Positions 34,720 through 46,500 of a stretch of 64,000 bases of DNA are shown here, piece after piece (the first letter of the stretch is position 1; every line of letters begins with the position of its first letter). The translations under genes were made by a program, and so were the position numbers. The notes beneath the pieces are model-generated. The model did no database searches and had not been told where the DNA came from. It saw only the letters and a list, made by a program, of their open reading frames with translations. The stretch covers positions 12,501 to 76,500 of the forward strand of contig JAJOZX010005777.1 in assembly GCA_023014485.1 (NCBI GenBank), read 5' to 3'. The stretch comes from Bathynomus jamesi. Lineage: Eukaryota > Arthropoda > Malacostraca > Isopoda > Cirolanidae.

Positions 34720-36054
34720 GATAGAAAAGTTCATTATTCAAGAACACAAAACCAATGGTTAGTTTTATCTTTCAAATTACATACGAAAAGGTAAGAAAAA
34801 AGTGAAAAATGTAAAAAAAAAAAAAAAAATTGTCCCTTCGACAAAGGCTGAAACCGAGGTGAAAGAGCCCATTAAAAACGGTTCCTTATTATAGGGCCCC
34901 TAGCCCGGGCAAAGGCGGATCTGTGTCATTCGTCGTCTGTTTATAAATAGTGTCGCGTCGTTCCATGTAATTTCTCCGTTATTTAAAAAATGAAGGGTTC
35001 CATTTATTATAAATTGAACCTCGTCTCGTAATAAAGCGTTTCTTTCCACATTGTTCACATGATATATTTAGAAATATGATGTACAAGTTGTAGCACTCTA
35101 CTCACGCGCGAACGCGCGCGCGCATACACACACACACACACAAAATATTTTATTATATATATATATATATAATTAGGATAGAATCGCCCTATTTCTGTAC
35201 ACAAATACGCTACTTCATATCCATGGAATTCAATGTAAATTTTACATAATCTTTGCGTAACTCATGTTTTATATTAAAAAGGTGTTCATAAAGTAAGTTA
35301 ATATATATAATTATGTTCCTTCTCTCTCCTTTTATATGCAATTAGGGGGTAGCTGTCCCCTAAAGTAATAAAGAAGCATTTATAGCGCTTTTTCTACAAC
35401 ATACAGACCTCCCTTACGACAAAAACCCCATTTTACAACGTTATCCCCCCACCTTGTCCGTACTCCCACTTATTCCTCCCTCCATTCGAAGTTTAATCTC
35501 ATGTTTTGCGGGGACACGATTCTTAAGAGAAATTAGTCCTTGCATTGTGAGGTATTACCTCGGATTTCATATCCCCATGAACCCGATAATTATTATTAGG
35601 ATCCATATTGATAGAAGCGTTTTAACGATATTTATAGCTGATGACACGTACCAGGTAGTGGTGGATCGGGGTGAGACTAGGAAAAAACGGGAGTCATACA
35701 CTTAATTAAAAACTGAAGCCAAAAAAAATTATATATATAAGCTACACAAATATACAACGCTTTACAGCGACACCAACATAAATATATATATAAGCATTCA
35801 TATGTATAGCCTGGGTCGGGTAAACTAATTGATGGTCATTTTCCGTCCTACAAGTATAACTTAATGAAGGGTATGAGCATTTTGCGTTGTTATTTTGACC
35901 CATTAGCAAAAGACAAGTCCGGCAACACGAACTTCAAAGGCCGAACGTCGTGCAACGATTAAGTTAAGGAATTCTCTCCTTTTCGCCAACCCCGATTCAT
36001 GTGAACAACTCACCCATGCAGGTATACGTGGGAAACAAATATATACTCTCTACA

Positions 36055-36121
<67 letters not shown>
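33742..36121. other. Unassigned stretch
   Basis: Contains CA arrays (34390-34416, 34534-34552), (TA)n at 34661-34714 and 36056-36121, and unique DNA. Short frames at 34123-34344 and 35454-35705 have no recognisable domain. Confidence 0.5.
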
Positions 36122-36127
<6 letters not shown>

Positions 36128-36351
36128 GATTAAAAAGTCAGGTTACATAGGGCTTTTCTGAACAATTCTTTGCAGGTAAATGAGTTGAGATGTTATCGAA
36201 GGAGGAGCGCATTGATGTGATATTCCTAGCTGGCTGCACAAGTGCATTGCCGTTAACGGTGGCCATATCGAACATGTGATGTGACTATTCCCCTGTATCA
36301 TTTCATAATACAGTACTGTATTTCCCTATGTAACCTGACTTTTGAATCACC

Positions 36352-36354
<3 letters not shown>
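36122..36354. mobile_element. mariner MITE keeping both coding ends
   Basis: Ends AGGGTGATTAAAAAGTCAGG and its inverse CCTGACTTTTGAATCACCCT lie in (TA)n. The interior keeps the first ~16 codons of a transposase (MLSKEERIDVIFLAGC) fused by deletion to the last ~15 (ALPLTVAISNM and stop in the observed frame). At 233 bp it is a clear internally deleted derivative. Confidence 0.85.
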
Positions 36355-36407
<53 letters not shown>

Positions 36408-36410
<3 letters not shown>

Positions 36411-36587
36411 AGCCACGTCGCAATACCGATTCTCGCGGATCAGTTAGGTTAGGCGACATTCGGTTTCGGTAGTGATCGTCGGCTGCGTCCAGATGATGTA
36501 GCGACCCGTAGCTCGATCTCACGTAAAACTGTAGGTTTTCTCCGTCACATGACCTTCGCTGTTACGGAAGTGGTTAAACAACTCCCA
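36408..36587 (+). repeat. 5S rRNA-derived SINE, diverged
   Basis: GTAGCCACGTCGCAATACCG, then GGATCAGTTAGGTTAGGCGA, follows the 5S head in outline. The module reads CGTAGCTCGATCTCACGTAA and the tail ends AAACAACTCCC. It starts directly after a TA array. Confidence 0.65.
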
Positions 36588-36752
36588 AAGCACAGAATAT
36601 ATATATAGGGCCTATATAAACTCCATTAAATCTATTTAAGTTGTTTAGTCCCATAAAAGTCCAGAAAAGATGTTCTGGAAATAGATGATGTGAATGAAAG
36701 GGAGAAAATACTTAAAATTACCTAAGAACACACATACTGCATAAAGAATAGT

Positions 36753-36792
<40 letters not shown>

Positions 36793-36837
36793 GAGCTTTT
36801 CCTTTCACTTCTCTTATCTATTAACGTCTCTCGAGCA

Positions 36838-36876
<39 letters not shown>

Positions 36877-37087
36877 TATATATATATAATATATATATAA
36901 TATATATATATCAAACAAGTAACGATGTCTCCTTTGAAATTTACAACAGATACAAAATATTTATTGAACCTCGTTCTTCAGTTATTTCTCCGTTTGTTTA
37001 TTTATTACAAGATGATGATTAAGTAGTTATCATTTTATGATTTTCTACTCTATGTCCCTATTCGTGCTTAGTGCCTCATCTTCAAAT

Positions 37088-37128
<41 letters not shown>

Positions 37129-37343
37129 CTTTAACAGTCTACACGCATTATGAGCCGTATTACTTCTATTGAGGGTTGGGAACGCAACATTAAAGGTTTG
37201 CTTTTAAAGATTTAAAGAGGTCCCAAACATCATATTTTGTGTGCTGCTAATAACAGCCTTCTACAATGTTTACATGCTAGTGTCGAGAAATCTTCGACAA
37301 TTCGTCACGCCATTCTACAATCAAACCGGCACATCGACTACGA

Positions 37344-37405
<62 letters not shown>

Positions 37406-38618
37406 GATAGATATATATATATATATAATATTAGATAGATAGATAATATTGACTAGATATAGGTTGACACTTTCTACTTGTGACCAGACACGTCAATAGT
37501 ATTACCATCCAAATCCATATGAGTGGAAAAAAATAACTGAAAACTCGCAATTCGAAATAGAAAAAATCTTTTCTTCTCCCGCAGAGAGAGTCATTCCGAA
37601 CCTTTAATCATTTATATAATAAAGCTTTAAGCTCCTTCGCAGAGAAGGTTGAGAATTTTTGTATAATGGAAATGCCAATCCCCTTAATTCAGTCCTCCCT
37701 TCAAAAGACATGCTCGGTATGACTGTCGTGCATAGTTTTCTAGAGTCTGTCCATAACGTGATAGAGAAATAGAGAACCATCTCTCTAGGAATGCAACACG
37801 CAAAAAACAAGATTTAACCCCAAAAATTGGGGGACCACACGGAAGTTGGGGGTATAATGGAAGGAGTTTGTGTGAGGGAGGGAGGGGAATCGTTTTGTGA
37901 AGAAAATATATATTATATATATATATATATATATATGGGAATTTAAAATATAATTGCGTACTCACTGAACCATTTAAATATTTATTCAGTTGTTTTTTTA
38001 TAAATACAATGCCAACTATATGGCACTCTTGGCAAGCGATAAATGATGACTAACCGCTGACTGCGAAATGATTAAAAAATAAATATATAAATCAATAATT
38101 TAGTGTCGTTGAAGTGAATTGTAAACAAGGCTCGTAACTCTTAGACCTTTCGAGCCTACTGACCTGCCAATATCAGAGAAGGGAGAAACTACAATTAATG
38201 AAATTACTGTATACATTCCATTCTCATCGGTGATAAACAACAGAAAATCTATTGCACCACTCTCCATGCACCTTATCAATCCAAAGAAGTATAGACTGCA
38301 GACGTCGTAACGCACGTCAAAATTGACACTAATGACGTCATTGCTGACACGTTTGTCGTGGGCGGAGCTGAAGCGAAACTCCGCCCACGCTGTCAATCAA
38401 TTAGAATTGTCCCATTATTCTACAAATTATCTATCACATAAATATACTTTGGCGAATAATACAGAATATCATAGGGGACAAGAGAAAGAAGATAGGGACA
38501 AAAAAAAAATAATATATATATATATATATATACAGACCGTGCATGGAACAAGGAACTCTTCTGGGAAAATTAAATTCACTACAGTCCGAATAAGTAATGA
38601 TAAATGACAAACACTATA
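36588..38618. other. Unassigned stretch
   Basis: Contains (TA)n at 36760-36788, 36840-36912 and 37348-37400, (GA)n at 37090-37127, a hairpin GTGGGCGGAG...CTCCGCCCAC at 38358-38389, and a family C fragment at 38534-38612. No gene is supported. Confidence 0.5.
38534..38612 (-). repeat. Family C fragment
   Basis: CCGTGCATGGAACAAGGAAC and TAAATTCACTACAGTCCGAA match, inverted, the right side of the inverted repeat at 25862-26125. Confidence 0.6.
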
Positions 38619-38920
38619 CAGGGTGTCCCAAAAAATACTATATACTCTTTATAGCATCATATATTTTATAATTTAAAAAAAACAAAACAATATATTGTTA
38701 TAGCAATTGTCAATGAAAGGTAAATTAGTAATCTAAGTGATCAAAATGTTATAGCCAGGGTGTCCCAAAAAAAACTATATATTCTTTATAGCATCATATA
38801 TTTTATAATTTAAAAAAAACCAAACAATATATTGTTATAGCAATTGCCAATGAAAGGTAAATTAGTAATCTAAGTGATCAAAATGTTATAGCGAGTTGTT
38901 TGCATATAAAATTTAATTAA

Positions 38921-39400
38921 CTACGCCAAGTGCTCAAAATGTTCTCCGGCGGCATGAATGCACTTTTGAATGCGTCGACTAACTGATTCGCAGACATGGA
39001 CTAATGTGGATTCTGTGATGGTCCCGCACTTTTCCCTAATTGTATCCTTAAGGTGTTCGAGTGTTGCGGGTCTTGTACCATAAACTGCATCTTTCAGGTA
39101 GCCACACAAGTAAAAATCAAGTGGAGTCAAGTCCGGTGAACGTGGAGGATACTCAACGCTTCCTCTTCGTCCTATCCAACGGTTAGGCAACGTTTCATCG
39201 AGGTACCTTCTGACATCACAATGATAATGAGGGGGGCTCCATCTTTGAAAGTAAAAGTCGTCGTTTCCAAACAACTTCCGAACTGCAGGTATAATTTCTG
39301 TCCGCAGCATGTCGAGATATGCGGCACCGGTAACTGTCCCATTAAAGAAAAATAGTCCCGCACTTTTCCCTAATTGCATCCTTAAGGTGTGGATAAACAT
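38921..39400 (-). pseudogene. mariner transposase C-terminal half, left arm
   Basis: Minus-strand frame begins at the centre and reads [20 protein letters not shown] and [20 protein letters not shown] small deletion has removed the QDGA motif carrying the second Asp. It continues RWIGRRGSVEYPPRSPDLTP and ends HAAGEHFEHLA. The N-terminal HTH and first catalytic Asp are absent. Confidence 0.85.
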
Positions 39401-39899
39401 GTTAATTTACCAGGATTAACAGCATGGTGTGGTTTATCATCCAGGGGTTTGGTTGGACCAATTTTCTTTAATGGGACAGTTACCGGTGCCGCATATCTCG
39501 ACATGCTGCGGACAGAAATTATACCTGCAGTTCGGAAGTTGTTTGGAAACGACGACTTTTACTTTCAACAAGATGGAGCCCCCCCCCCCTCATTATCATT
39601 GTGATGTCAGAAGGTACCTCGATGAAACGTTGCCTAACCGTTGGATAGGACGAAGAGGAAACGTTGAGTATCCTCTACGTTCACCGGACTTGACTCCACT
39701 TGATTTTTACTTGTGGAGCTACCTGAAGGATGCAGTTTATGGTACAAGACCTGCAACACTCGAACACCTTAAGGATACAATTAGGGAAAAGTGCGGGACC
39801 ATCACAGCATCCACATTAGTCCATGTCTGCGAATCAGTTAGTCGACGCATTCAAAAGTGCATTCATGCCGCCGGAGAACATTTTGAGCACTTGGCGTAG
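39389..39899 (+). pseudogene. mariner transposase C-terminal half, right arm
   Basis: The plus-strand partner keeps [11 protein letters not shown], with the second Asp, but a homopolymer C run shifts the frame there. It continues RWIGRRGNVEYPLRSPDLTP to the same C-terminus. The 41-residue spacing to the TPLDF Asp fits DD41D-type mariners (rosa-like, by recollection). Confidence 0.85.
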
Positions 39900-40057
39900 T
39901 TAATAAATTTTATATGCAAACAACTCGCTATAACATTTTGATCACTTAGATTACTAATTTACCTTTCATTGGCAATTGCTATAACAATATATTGTTTGGG
40001 TTTTTTAAATTATATATGATGCTATAAAGAGTATATATTTTTTTTTGGGACACCCTA

Positions 40058-40393
40058 TAGAGTGGCGCAAAAGTCACGCATCATAGGAATTTTCAGTGTT
40101 GATTATAATATTTTTTTTTTTATATAGGAGATGGCTGCGAAATTAACAAGAGAGGAGAGGGTGAGCTTGGTTTTAATTAATGTATGGAATACCAGGTACA
40201 ACAAACTCGATGAATCGGGACAGAATTTAAATTCTGTACCAATTCATCGATTTGTTGTACCTGGTATTCCGTACATTAAAACCAAGCTCACCCTCTCGTC
40301 TATTGTTAATTTCGCAGCCATCCCCTATATAAAAGAAAAAAAATATTATAATCAACACTGAAAATTCCTATGCTCTGCGACTTTTGCGCCACC

Positions 40394-40396
<3 letters not shown>
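40058..40396. mobile_element. mariner foldback made of two 5' ends
   Basis: Termini read GTGGCGCAAAAGTCACGCAT and, inverted, GCGACTTTTGCGCCACCCTG. Each arm carries the start of the transposase (MAAKLTREERVSLVL) facing the centre. The centre is TTAAATTCTG / CAGAATTTAA. In contrast to most foldbacks here, both ends are 5' ends. Confidence 0.85.
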
Positions 40397-40436
<40 letters not shown>

Positions 40437-40439
<3 letters not shown>

Positions 40440-41363
40440 GGTGGGCGGAAAGTAGCTCCCTATTTTGGATTGGTAAAAAAATACGTATATTATTCATTTA
40501 TTTCAGAAAAAATAATAAGAAAAGGTAGGCATACATGGTAGGTTTTCTCTAAAATTCAATGTGGGGTCCAACTCTTTCCACCAGCTTCTGGAGCCGCCCA
40601 GGAATGGCGTCCACTGACTTTAGCAGGAACTCCGGCGGGATGGAGGACATGACTTCCCGAATTCGGTCCTCCAGTTCTTCCAATGTCCTCGGTTTGGTGC
40701 GGTAGACTTCTTCCTTTACCCACCCCCAAAGAAAGAAGTCGCACGGTTACCGCTGAAAAACGGCAGAATCGGTTCAGTGTAACGGTATGGTGTGGTATGA
40801 CCTCAGATCAGGTTGTGGGCCCGTTCCTTCTGCGCAACACCATGAATGCTGAGCGGTACCTTGCTATGTTGCGAAACGAGGTCTGGCCGGTTGTCAGCAC
40901 ATGGGAGAACATCGACGATCTGATATTTATGCAAGATGGCGCTCCTCCGCACTTCGCTCTTGTTGTCCGTGAGTGGCTGGATGCCCACTTCCCTGGGCGT
41001 TGGATGGGTCGTCGTGGTCCACATCAATGGCCAGCCAGGAGCCCCGACTTGACACCGTGCGACTTCTTTCTTTGGGGGGGGAAAGGAAGAAGGTCTACCG
41101 CACCAAACCGAGGACATTGGAAGAACTGGAGGACCGAATTCTGGAAGTCATGTCCTCCATCCCGCCGGAGTTCCTGCTAAAGTCAGTGGACGCCATTCCT
41201 GGGCGGCTCCAGAAGCTGGTGGAAAGAGTTGGAGCCCACATTGAATTTTAGAGAAAACCTACCATGTATGCCTACCTTTTCATATTATTTCTTCTGAAAT
41301 AAATGGATAATATACGTATTTTTTTACCAATCCAAAATAGGGAGCTACTTTCCGCCCACCCTG
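40437..41363. mobile_element. DD41D mariner foldback
   Basis: Inverted ends CAGGGTGGGCGGAAAGTAGC and its complement with TA flanks. The left arm (40556-40744) encodes the C-terminal end on the minus strand; the right part holds about 165 codons on the plus strand. Both outer ends are 3' ends. Confidence 0.85.
40741..41251 (+). pseudogene. mariner transposase fragment (DD41D)
   Basis: Plus strand reads FSVTVWCGMTSDQVVGPFLL, DLIFMQDGAPPHFALVVREW with the second Asp, and RWMGRRGPHQWPARSPDLTP, with 41 residues between the second Asp and CDF. A G run near 41075 shifts the frame before the C-terminal EEVYRTKPRTLEELEDRI segment, which ends GAHIEF. The N-terminus is missing because of the foldback. 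It uses less AT than its surroundings, so it may be comparatively young. Confidence 0.85.
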
Positions 41364-41571
41364 TACATAGAGAGAGAGAGAGAGAGAATGTATTATAATC
41401 AGTCTCCTTACAAGTAGCACATGTAATGTAGAAATGCAAAGAAACATAAGTAGTCTGTGCACAAAAAGGGAGAGGAGAAAAAAAGAGGGGAAAGTGGGAA
41501 AACAAGATTTTCAGCTCTCAAAGGAGGGGGGGGGGGAGTACCAAGGGGTAGCCTGATAAGAAAAAACAAAC

Positions 41572-41636
<65 letters not shown>

Positions 41637-41871
41637 TGTGACGTCACAATATGAACTTTAGCGGCCAACTTCCAATACTCTCAAAGGCATAAGTGATAAT
41701 ACCCTCATCCCCTCTCCCTAAAAAATACACGCCATTGAATGATGCCAAGCGCTTCTATGTACCCATTAACACCGGACGCGAGTGCACCCATAAACAACCA
41801 TCTTATGACGACACGTACCTAGAAAATACTTAAAGAAATAATATACCGATTAATGTACGAGACAGTTTATA
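41364..41871. other. Unassigned stretch
   Basis: GA array at 41370-41388, TA arrays at 41585-41636 and unique AT-rich DNA, ending with the target duplication of a hAT MITE. Confidence 0.5.
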
Positions 41872-41879
41872 CTGTAGAC

Positions 41880-42382
41880 TAGTGATGGGACGATTGTCAT
41901 ATTTCATACAATCGCTGTTGCGATTGCGATTGCGATTGTCAGAATTTGAAAATCGCGCGATTGCGATTGCGATGTTTTAGCTTTAGCCTCACATAACGCT
42001 CATTTATGCTTTAAATATACCTAAACGCGTTACCTACCATAGGGTTAGTTTGATTTTTTAACATTCCAATTTTACATAGCGCAAATAAAGAGGTGTACTT
42101 ATTGTTATTATTAAACCAATTTTTTATTCTGTTTTCAACTAATTCGCAACCCGTTTTCATTTCTGTTTTTGACTTATTTATTATTTATTTATTATTCCGT
42201 ATTGTTGTTAGCTAAACTTTCCTTTAAGTACGCATGAAAGAGCAGCTTTCATAGCAACTTTTGTATAGATTTAAATCTTTTGTTCACAATCGCAACAATC
42301 GCACTCATTAAATGCGATTGCAATTGCGATTGCGATTGTAAAAAATGTGCGATTGCGATTGCGATGCATCGTCCCATCACTA
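41880..42382. mobile_element. hAT MITE with perfect 8-bp target duplication
   Basis: Ends TAGTGATGGGACGAT and ATCGTCCCATCACTA are exact inverses. CTGTAGAC flanks both sides (41872-41879 and 42383-42390). GCGATT-type repeats form the subterminal regions at both ends (41915-41975, 42285-42365), resembling transposase-binding arrays. No coding sequence. Likely recent, since the duplication is unmutated. Confidence 0.92.
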
Positions 42383-42437
42383 CTGTAGACGATATACAGC
42401 GCACTAAGATCATTTTCATCATATAGGCTTATATAAA

Positions 42438-42783
42438 CCTTCGTTAACCTTGGTTTTGTTTCGCCCGAATTGTTCATTCTGACGAAGGTTAAGCTTGTCA
42501 CTCCACCTTAGACCTACAGTTTAACGTGGAATCCGAACTACGTCCAACAACGGGTGGTCAGAAATTAAAGTGTCCTCGCCCGGACTCGATCTCACGACCT
42601 CTCGATCAGCAGCAGCAGCCCGGCGTCTTAACCACTAGGCTATCCAGGGTACCCATTTATCTACCAACCAATTTTTATTGTAGGGAAGGATGAACATCCG
42701 AGTTTTGCTGCGTGCGCCTGCCGTTACTGGATTTCGAGCTCGGGGCCGGTGGATTCGTAGTCACAATGCTAACCACTCCACCA
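42438..42783 (-). repeat. Double-tRNA composite SINE
   Basis: Minus-strand copy of the family at 32648: first unit near 42740-42783, second unit with CCTAGTGGTTAAGACGCCGG and GAGATCGAGTCCGGGCGAGG, then CGTAGTTCGGATTCCACGTT and the tail GAATGAACAATTCGGGCG. Confidence 0.75.

Positions 42784-42786
<3 letters not shown>

Positions 42787-42878
<92 letters not shown>
42787..42878. repeat. Compound (TA)n(GA)n microsatellite
   Basis: TA repeats switch to GA at about 42835. Confidence 0.95.
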
Positions 42879-42882
<4 letters not shown>

Positions 42883-43088
42883 TCAATCATTTAAGAAAGC
42901 TGGTGATTATCAAAGTCATAATTTTCAATTATTATTCCAGATAAAAATTGTTCCTATCATTTATTGTGAAACATTTCTCCATTTCAGAACCAAAAAAGTT
43001 AAATTCACTTATGCAGAAAGCGATTCGAATCTCTATTGATTTACCATCTATATACATAATATACATGTATAGATTTCGCGATTCTTTT

Positions 43089-43124
<36 letters not shown>

Positions 43125-43267
43125 GAGAAGGTCGCCAGTATTCAATCATTTGGAATAAAATGAAAAGATTTTCTCTACATAATTTCAAATCTAACTATTA
43201 CGAACAGAAAATTTATAATTGGCTTCAAAGAAGGTCACACTTATCATTATATATATATATATATATA
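42879..43267. other. Unassigned stretch
   Basis: AT-rich unique DNA with TA arrays at 43093-43120 and 43245-43268. Confidence 0.5.
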
Positions 43268-43419
43268 TGATGAATAAAACCACGAAGGAAAGGAAACACA
43301 AAATGGTGCTCAAGCGCTTTCGTCTAATGACATCCTCAGGAACACTGAAGTACATAAAAAGGTTAAGCCTATATATAGGTTACAGAAAGAAAAAAAGAAA
43401 AAATAAATAACATACATAC

Positions 43420-43454
<35 letters not shown>

Positions 43455-43475
43455 CATACATATCTATATATACAA

Positions 43476-43508
<33 letters not shown>

Positions 43509-43897
43509 CAATAAACAGAGAAGTAAAAATAATAAAAAATTATAAAAAATAAAAATTAAAACCTTAAAAGATTACCAGTGAGGCGTACAGATTTGTAAGG
43601 AAAAATATCGATTTTTAGCACAAGATCAAATGGATTATAAAAATACAAATTTATACTGGAACTCTGCCGGGTTTTAACACAATGCTGCCTATGGTCAGGT
43701 TTCGATATATATAAAAAAAAAATAAAATGCAAATTAAAAGTTAATCGATTTTTAGCACAAGAGCAAATGGATTATAAAAATACAAATTTATACTGGAACT
43801 CTGTCCGGGTTTTAACACAATGCTGCCTATGGTCAGGTTTCGATATATATAAAAAAAATAAAATGCAAATTAAAAGTTAATAAAGTAGAAGACAAGT

Positions 43898-44859
43898 TTA
43901 CCAAAGATTTAATGTTTTACACTTCTTATCTAAATCTGTTTTAAAGGAATTCAACATAACAGGATCGAGTTGAAAAAGACCTTTGCTTATGTTGAAGTTA
44001 TTTGAAAGTTGGATAATGGCAGACTCAAGAATATTTCTATTAACAATGTTGCTTGAATGGAATAAAACTGAAGCATTATTCCAATCAATACAGTGGGCTA
44101 ACTCTGACAAATGGACAAAAAGGGCACTGGACAACTGTCCTGTTCTAACGGAATATTGATGCTGTTTTATACGTGTGTGCAAATCCTTTCCCGTCTGACC
44201 TATGTAAAAGGAATCACATTGTTTACAACCAATTTTATAGATAATGCCTGAATTATTAGGGCTATTTTTTTACAATGATATTTTTCACAATATTGTTATA
44301 TGAAAATACTACATTAATATCCAAAAGTTTAAGTACATTAGCAATGCCTAAAAAGCCCGGGAAAAATGGAAGTACTAAAATATTTTTTGACAAAGTACGA
44401 GTGTTAATATTGACACGATAGAAAGTTCGTTTTGCCTTGTTGAGACAAGATTCCATAAACGCAGATGGATAACACAAATCACTTCCAATACCGTTGATTT
44501 TTTCCAATTCGGCATCGATGTATTCCGGACTGGCGATCCTAAGGGCGCGGAGAAACATTGATGAAAATATGGCCTTCTTAGTGGGGGTATCATGTCCCGA
44601 GTAAAAGTGTACGTAGGACAAATTGTTTGTCGTTTTCCGATAGATACTAAACTTAAAACCTGGGCTTTCCCTATGTACACGCACATCCAAAAATGGGATT
44701 GAATTGTCTTGCTCAACTTCTAAAGTAAACTTAATGGAGGGGACTTGATCATTTAACTGAAGGAGGAAGCTATCCAGGTCACGATTCATGGGCCAGATAC
44801 ACAAAATATCGTCGACGTACCGCAACCAAGGGATGCCAACCCCCAGGATTCTCGGAATA
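43898..44859 (-). pseudogene. Penelope-like RT and GIY-YIG fragment, left arm
   Basis: Minus strand begins at the palindrome centre with IPWLRYVDDILCIWPMNRDL; YVDD is the RT catalytic box. It continues IPFLDVRVHRESPGFKFSIY and the RT thumb/linker to a stop near 44262. After a one-base frameshift in an A run it resumes as NSPNNSGIIYKIGCKQCDSF, then YIGQTGKDLHTRIKQHQ, a GIY-YIG-type nuclease start, ending near 43898. RT upstream of YVDD is missing, so it cannot reverse transcribe. Confidence 0.88.
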
Positions 44860-44867
44860 TAGTACCT

Positions 44868-45833
44868 ATATTCCGAGAATCCTGGGGGTTGGCATCCCTT
44901 GGTTGCGGTACGTCGACGATATTTTGTGTATCTGGCCCATGAATCGTGACCTGGATAGCTTCCTCCTTCAGTTAAATGATCAAGTCCCCTCCATTAAGTT
45001 TACTTTAGAAGTTGAGCAAGACAATTCAATCCCATTTTTGGATGTGCGTGTACAGAGGGAAAGCCCAGGTTTTAAGTTTAGTATCTATCGGAAAACGACA
45101 AACAATTTGTCCTACGTACACTTTTACTCGGGACATGATACCCCCACTAAGAAGGCCATATTTTCATCAATGTTTCTCCGCGCCCTTAGGATCGCCAGTC
45201 CGGAATACATCGATGCCGAATTGGAAAAAATCAACGGTATTGGAAGTGATTTGTGTTATCCATCTGCGTTTATGGAATCTTGTCTCAACAAGGCAAAACG
45301 AACTTTCTATCGTGTCAATATTAACACTCGTACTTTGTCAAAAAATATTTTAGTACTTCCATTTTTCCCGGGCTTTTTAGGCATTGCTAATGTACTTAAA
45401 CTTTTGGATATTAATGTAGTATTTTCATATAACAATATTGTGAAAAATATCATAGTAAAAAAATAGCCCTACCAATAATTCAGGCATTATCTATAAAATT
45501 GGTTGTAAACAATGTGATTCCTTTTACATAGGTCAGACGGGAAAGGATTTGCACACACGTATAAAACAGCATCAATATTCCGTTAGAACAGGACAGTTGT
45601 CCAGTGCCCTTTTTGTCCATTTGTCAGAGTTAGCCCACTGTATTGATTGGAATAATGCTTCAGTTTTATTCCATTCAAGCAACATTGTTAATAGAAATAT
45701 TCTTGAGTCTGCCATTATCCAACTTTCAAATAACTTCAACATAAGCAAAGGTCTTTTTCAACTCGATCCTGTTATGTTGAATTCCTTTAAAACAGATTTA
45801 GATAAGAAGTGTAAAACATTAAATCTTTGGTAA
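44868..45833 (+). pseudogene. Penelope-like RT and GIY-YIG fragment, right arm
   Basis: Plus-strand twin of the left arm: YVDD box at about 44907, RT end at 45466, GIY-YIG segment from about 45475 (IIYKIGCKQC then FYIGQTGKDL) to 45833. It carries the same frame break at the GTAAAAAAATAG run. Differences include VQRESPG against VHRESPG, and three extra bases after the frame break. Truncation at exactly the same residue as its twin shows the arms were made in one event. Confidence 0.88.
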
Positions 45834-46232
45834 ACTTGTCTTCTACTTTATTAACTTTTAATTTGCATTTTATTTTTTTATATATATCGAAACCTGACCA
45901 TAGGCAGCATTGTGTTAAAACCCGGACAGAGTTCCAGTATAAATTTGTATTTTTATAATCCATTTGATCTTGTGCTAAAAATCGATTAACTTTTAATTTG
46001 CATTTTTTTTTTTTTTTTTATATATATCGAAACCTGACCATAGGCAGCATTGTGTTAAAACCCGGCAGAGTTCCAGTATAAATTTGTATTTTTATAATCC
46101 ATTTGATCTTGTGCTAAAAATCGATATTTTTCCTTACAAATCTGTACGCCTCACTGGTAATCTTTTAAGGTTTTAATTTTAATTTTTTATAATTTTTATT
46201 ATTTTTTATTATTTTTACTTCTCTGTTTATTG

Positions 46233-46265
<33 letters not shown>

Positions 46266-46393
46266 TTGTATATATAGATATGTATGTATATATATATATG
46301 TATGTGTGTGTGTGTGTATGTATTTATTTATTTTTTCTTTTTTCTTTCTGTAACCTATATATAGGCTTAACCTTTTTATGTACTTCAGTGTTC

Positions 46394-46415
46394 CTGAGGA
46401 TGTCATTAGACGAAA
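46394..46415 (+). promoter_or_regulatory. Hammerhead-like core motif (Penelope family A)
   Basis: CTGAGGA is followed by one T, a GTC-ATTA-GAC hairpin and GAAA. This is the CUGANGA / stem II / GAAA layout of a hammerhead core, with one extra base before stem II. The mirror copy is on the minus strand at 43318-43339. A cleavage site and stem I/III were not identified, so activity is unproven. Confidence 0.4.
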
Positions 46416-46500
46416 GCGCTTGAGCACCATTTTGTGTTTCCTTTCCTTCGTGGTTTTATTCATCATAAATATTTTTCACGTGTTACCTTCGTGAAATAAT

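Larger units (their letters stand above)
38619..40056. mobile_element. DD41D mariner foldback with duplicated left end
   Basis: The left terminus CAGGGTGTCCCAAAAAATAC appears at 38619 and again, after a direct repeat of about 137 bp, at 38756. The right terminus is the inverse, ending GGGACACCCTA. Both arms encode the C-terminal half of one transposase facing outward, so the element has two 3' ends. The arms differ at scattered sites (for example GSVEYPPRS and GNVEYPLRS), which argues against a simple assembly mirror. Confidence 0.85.
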
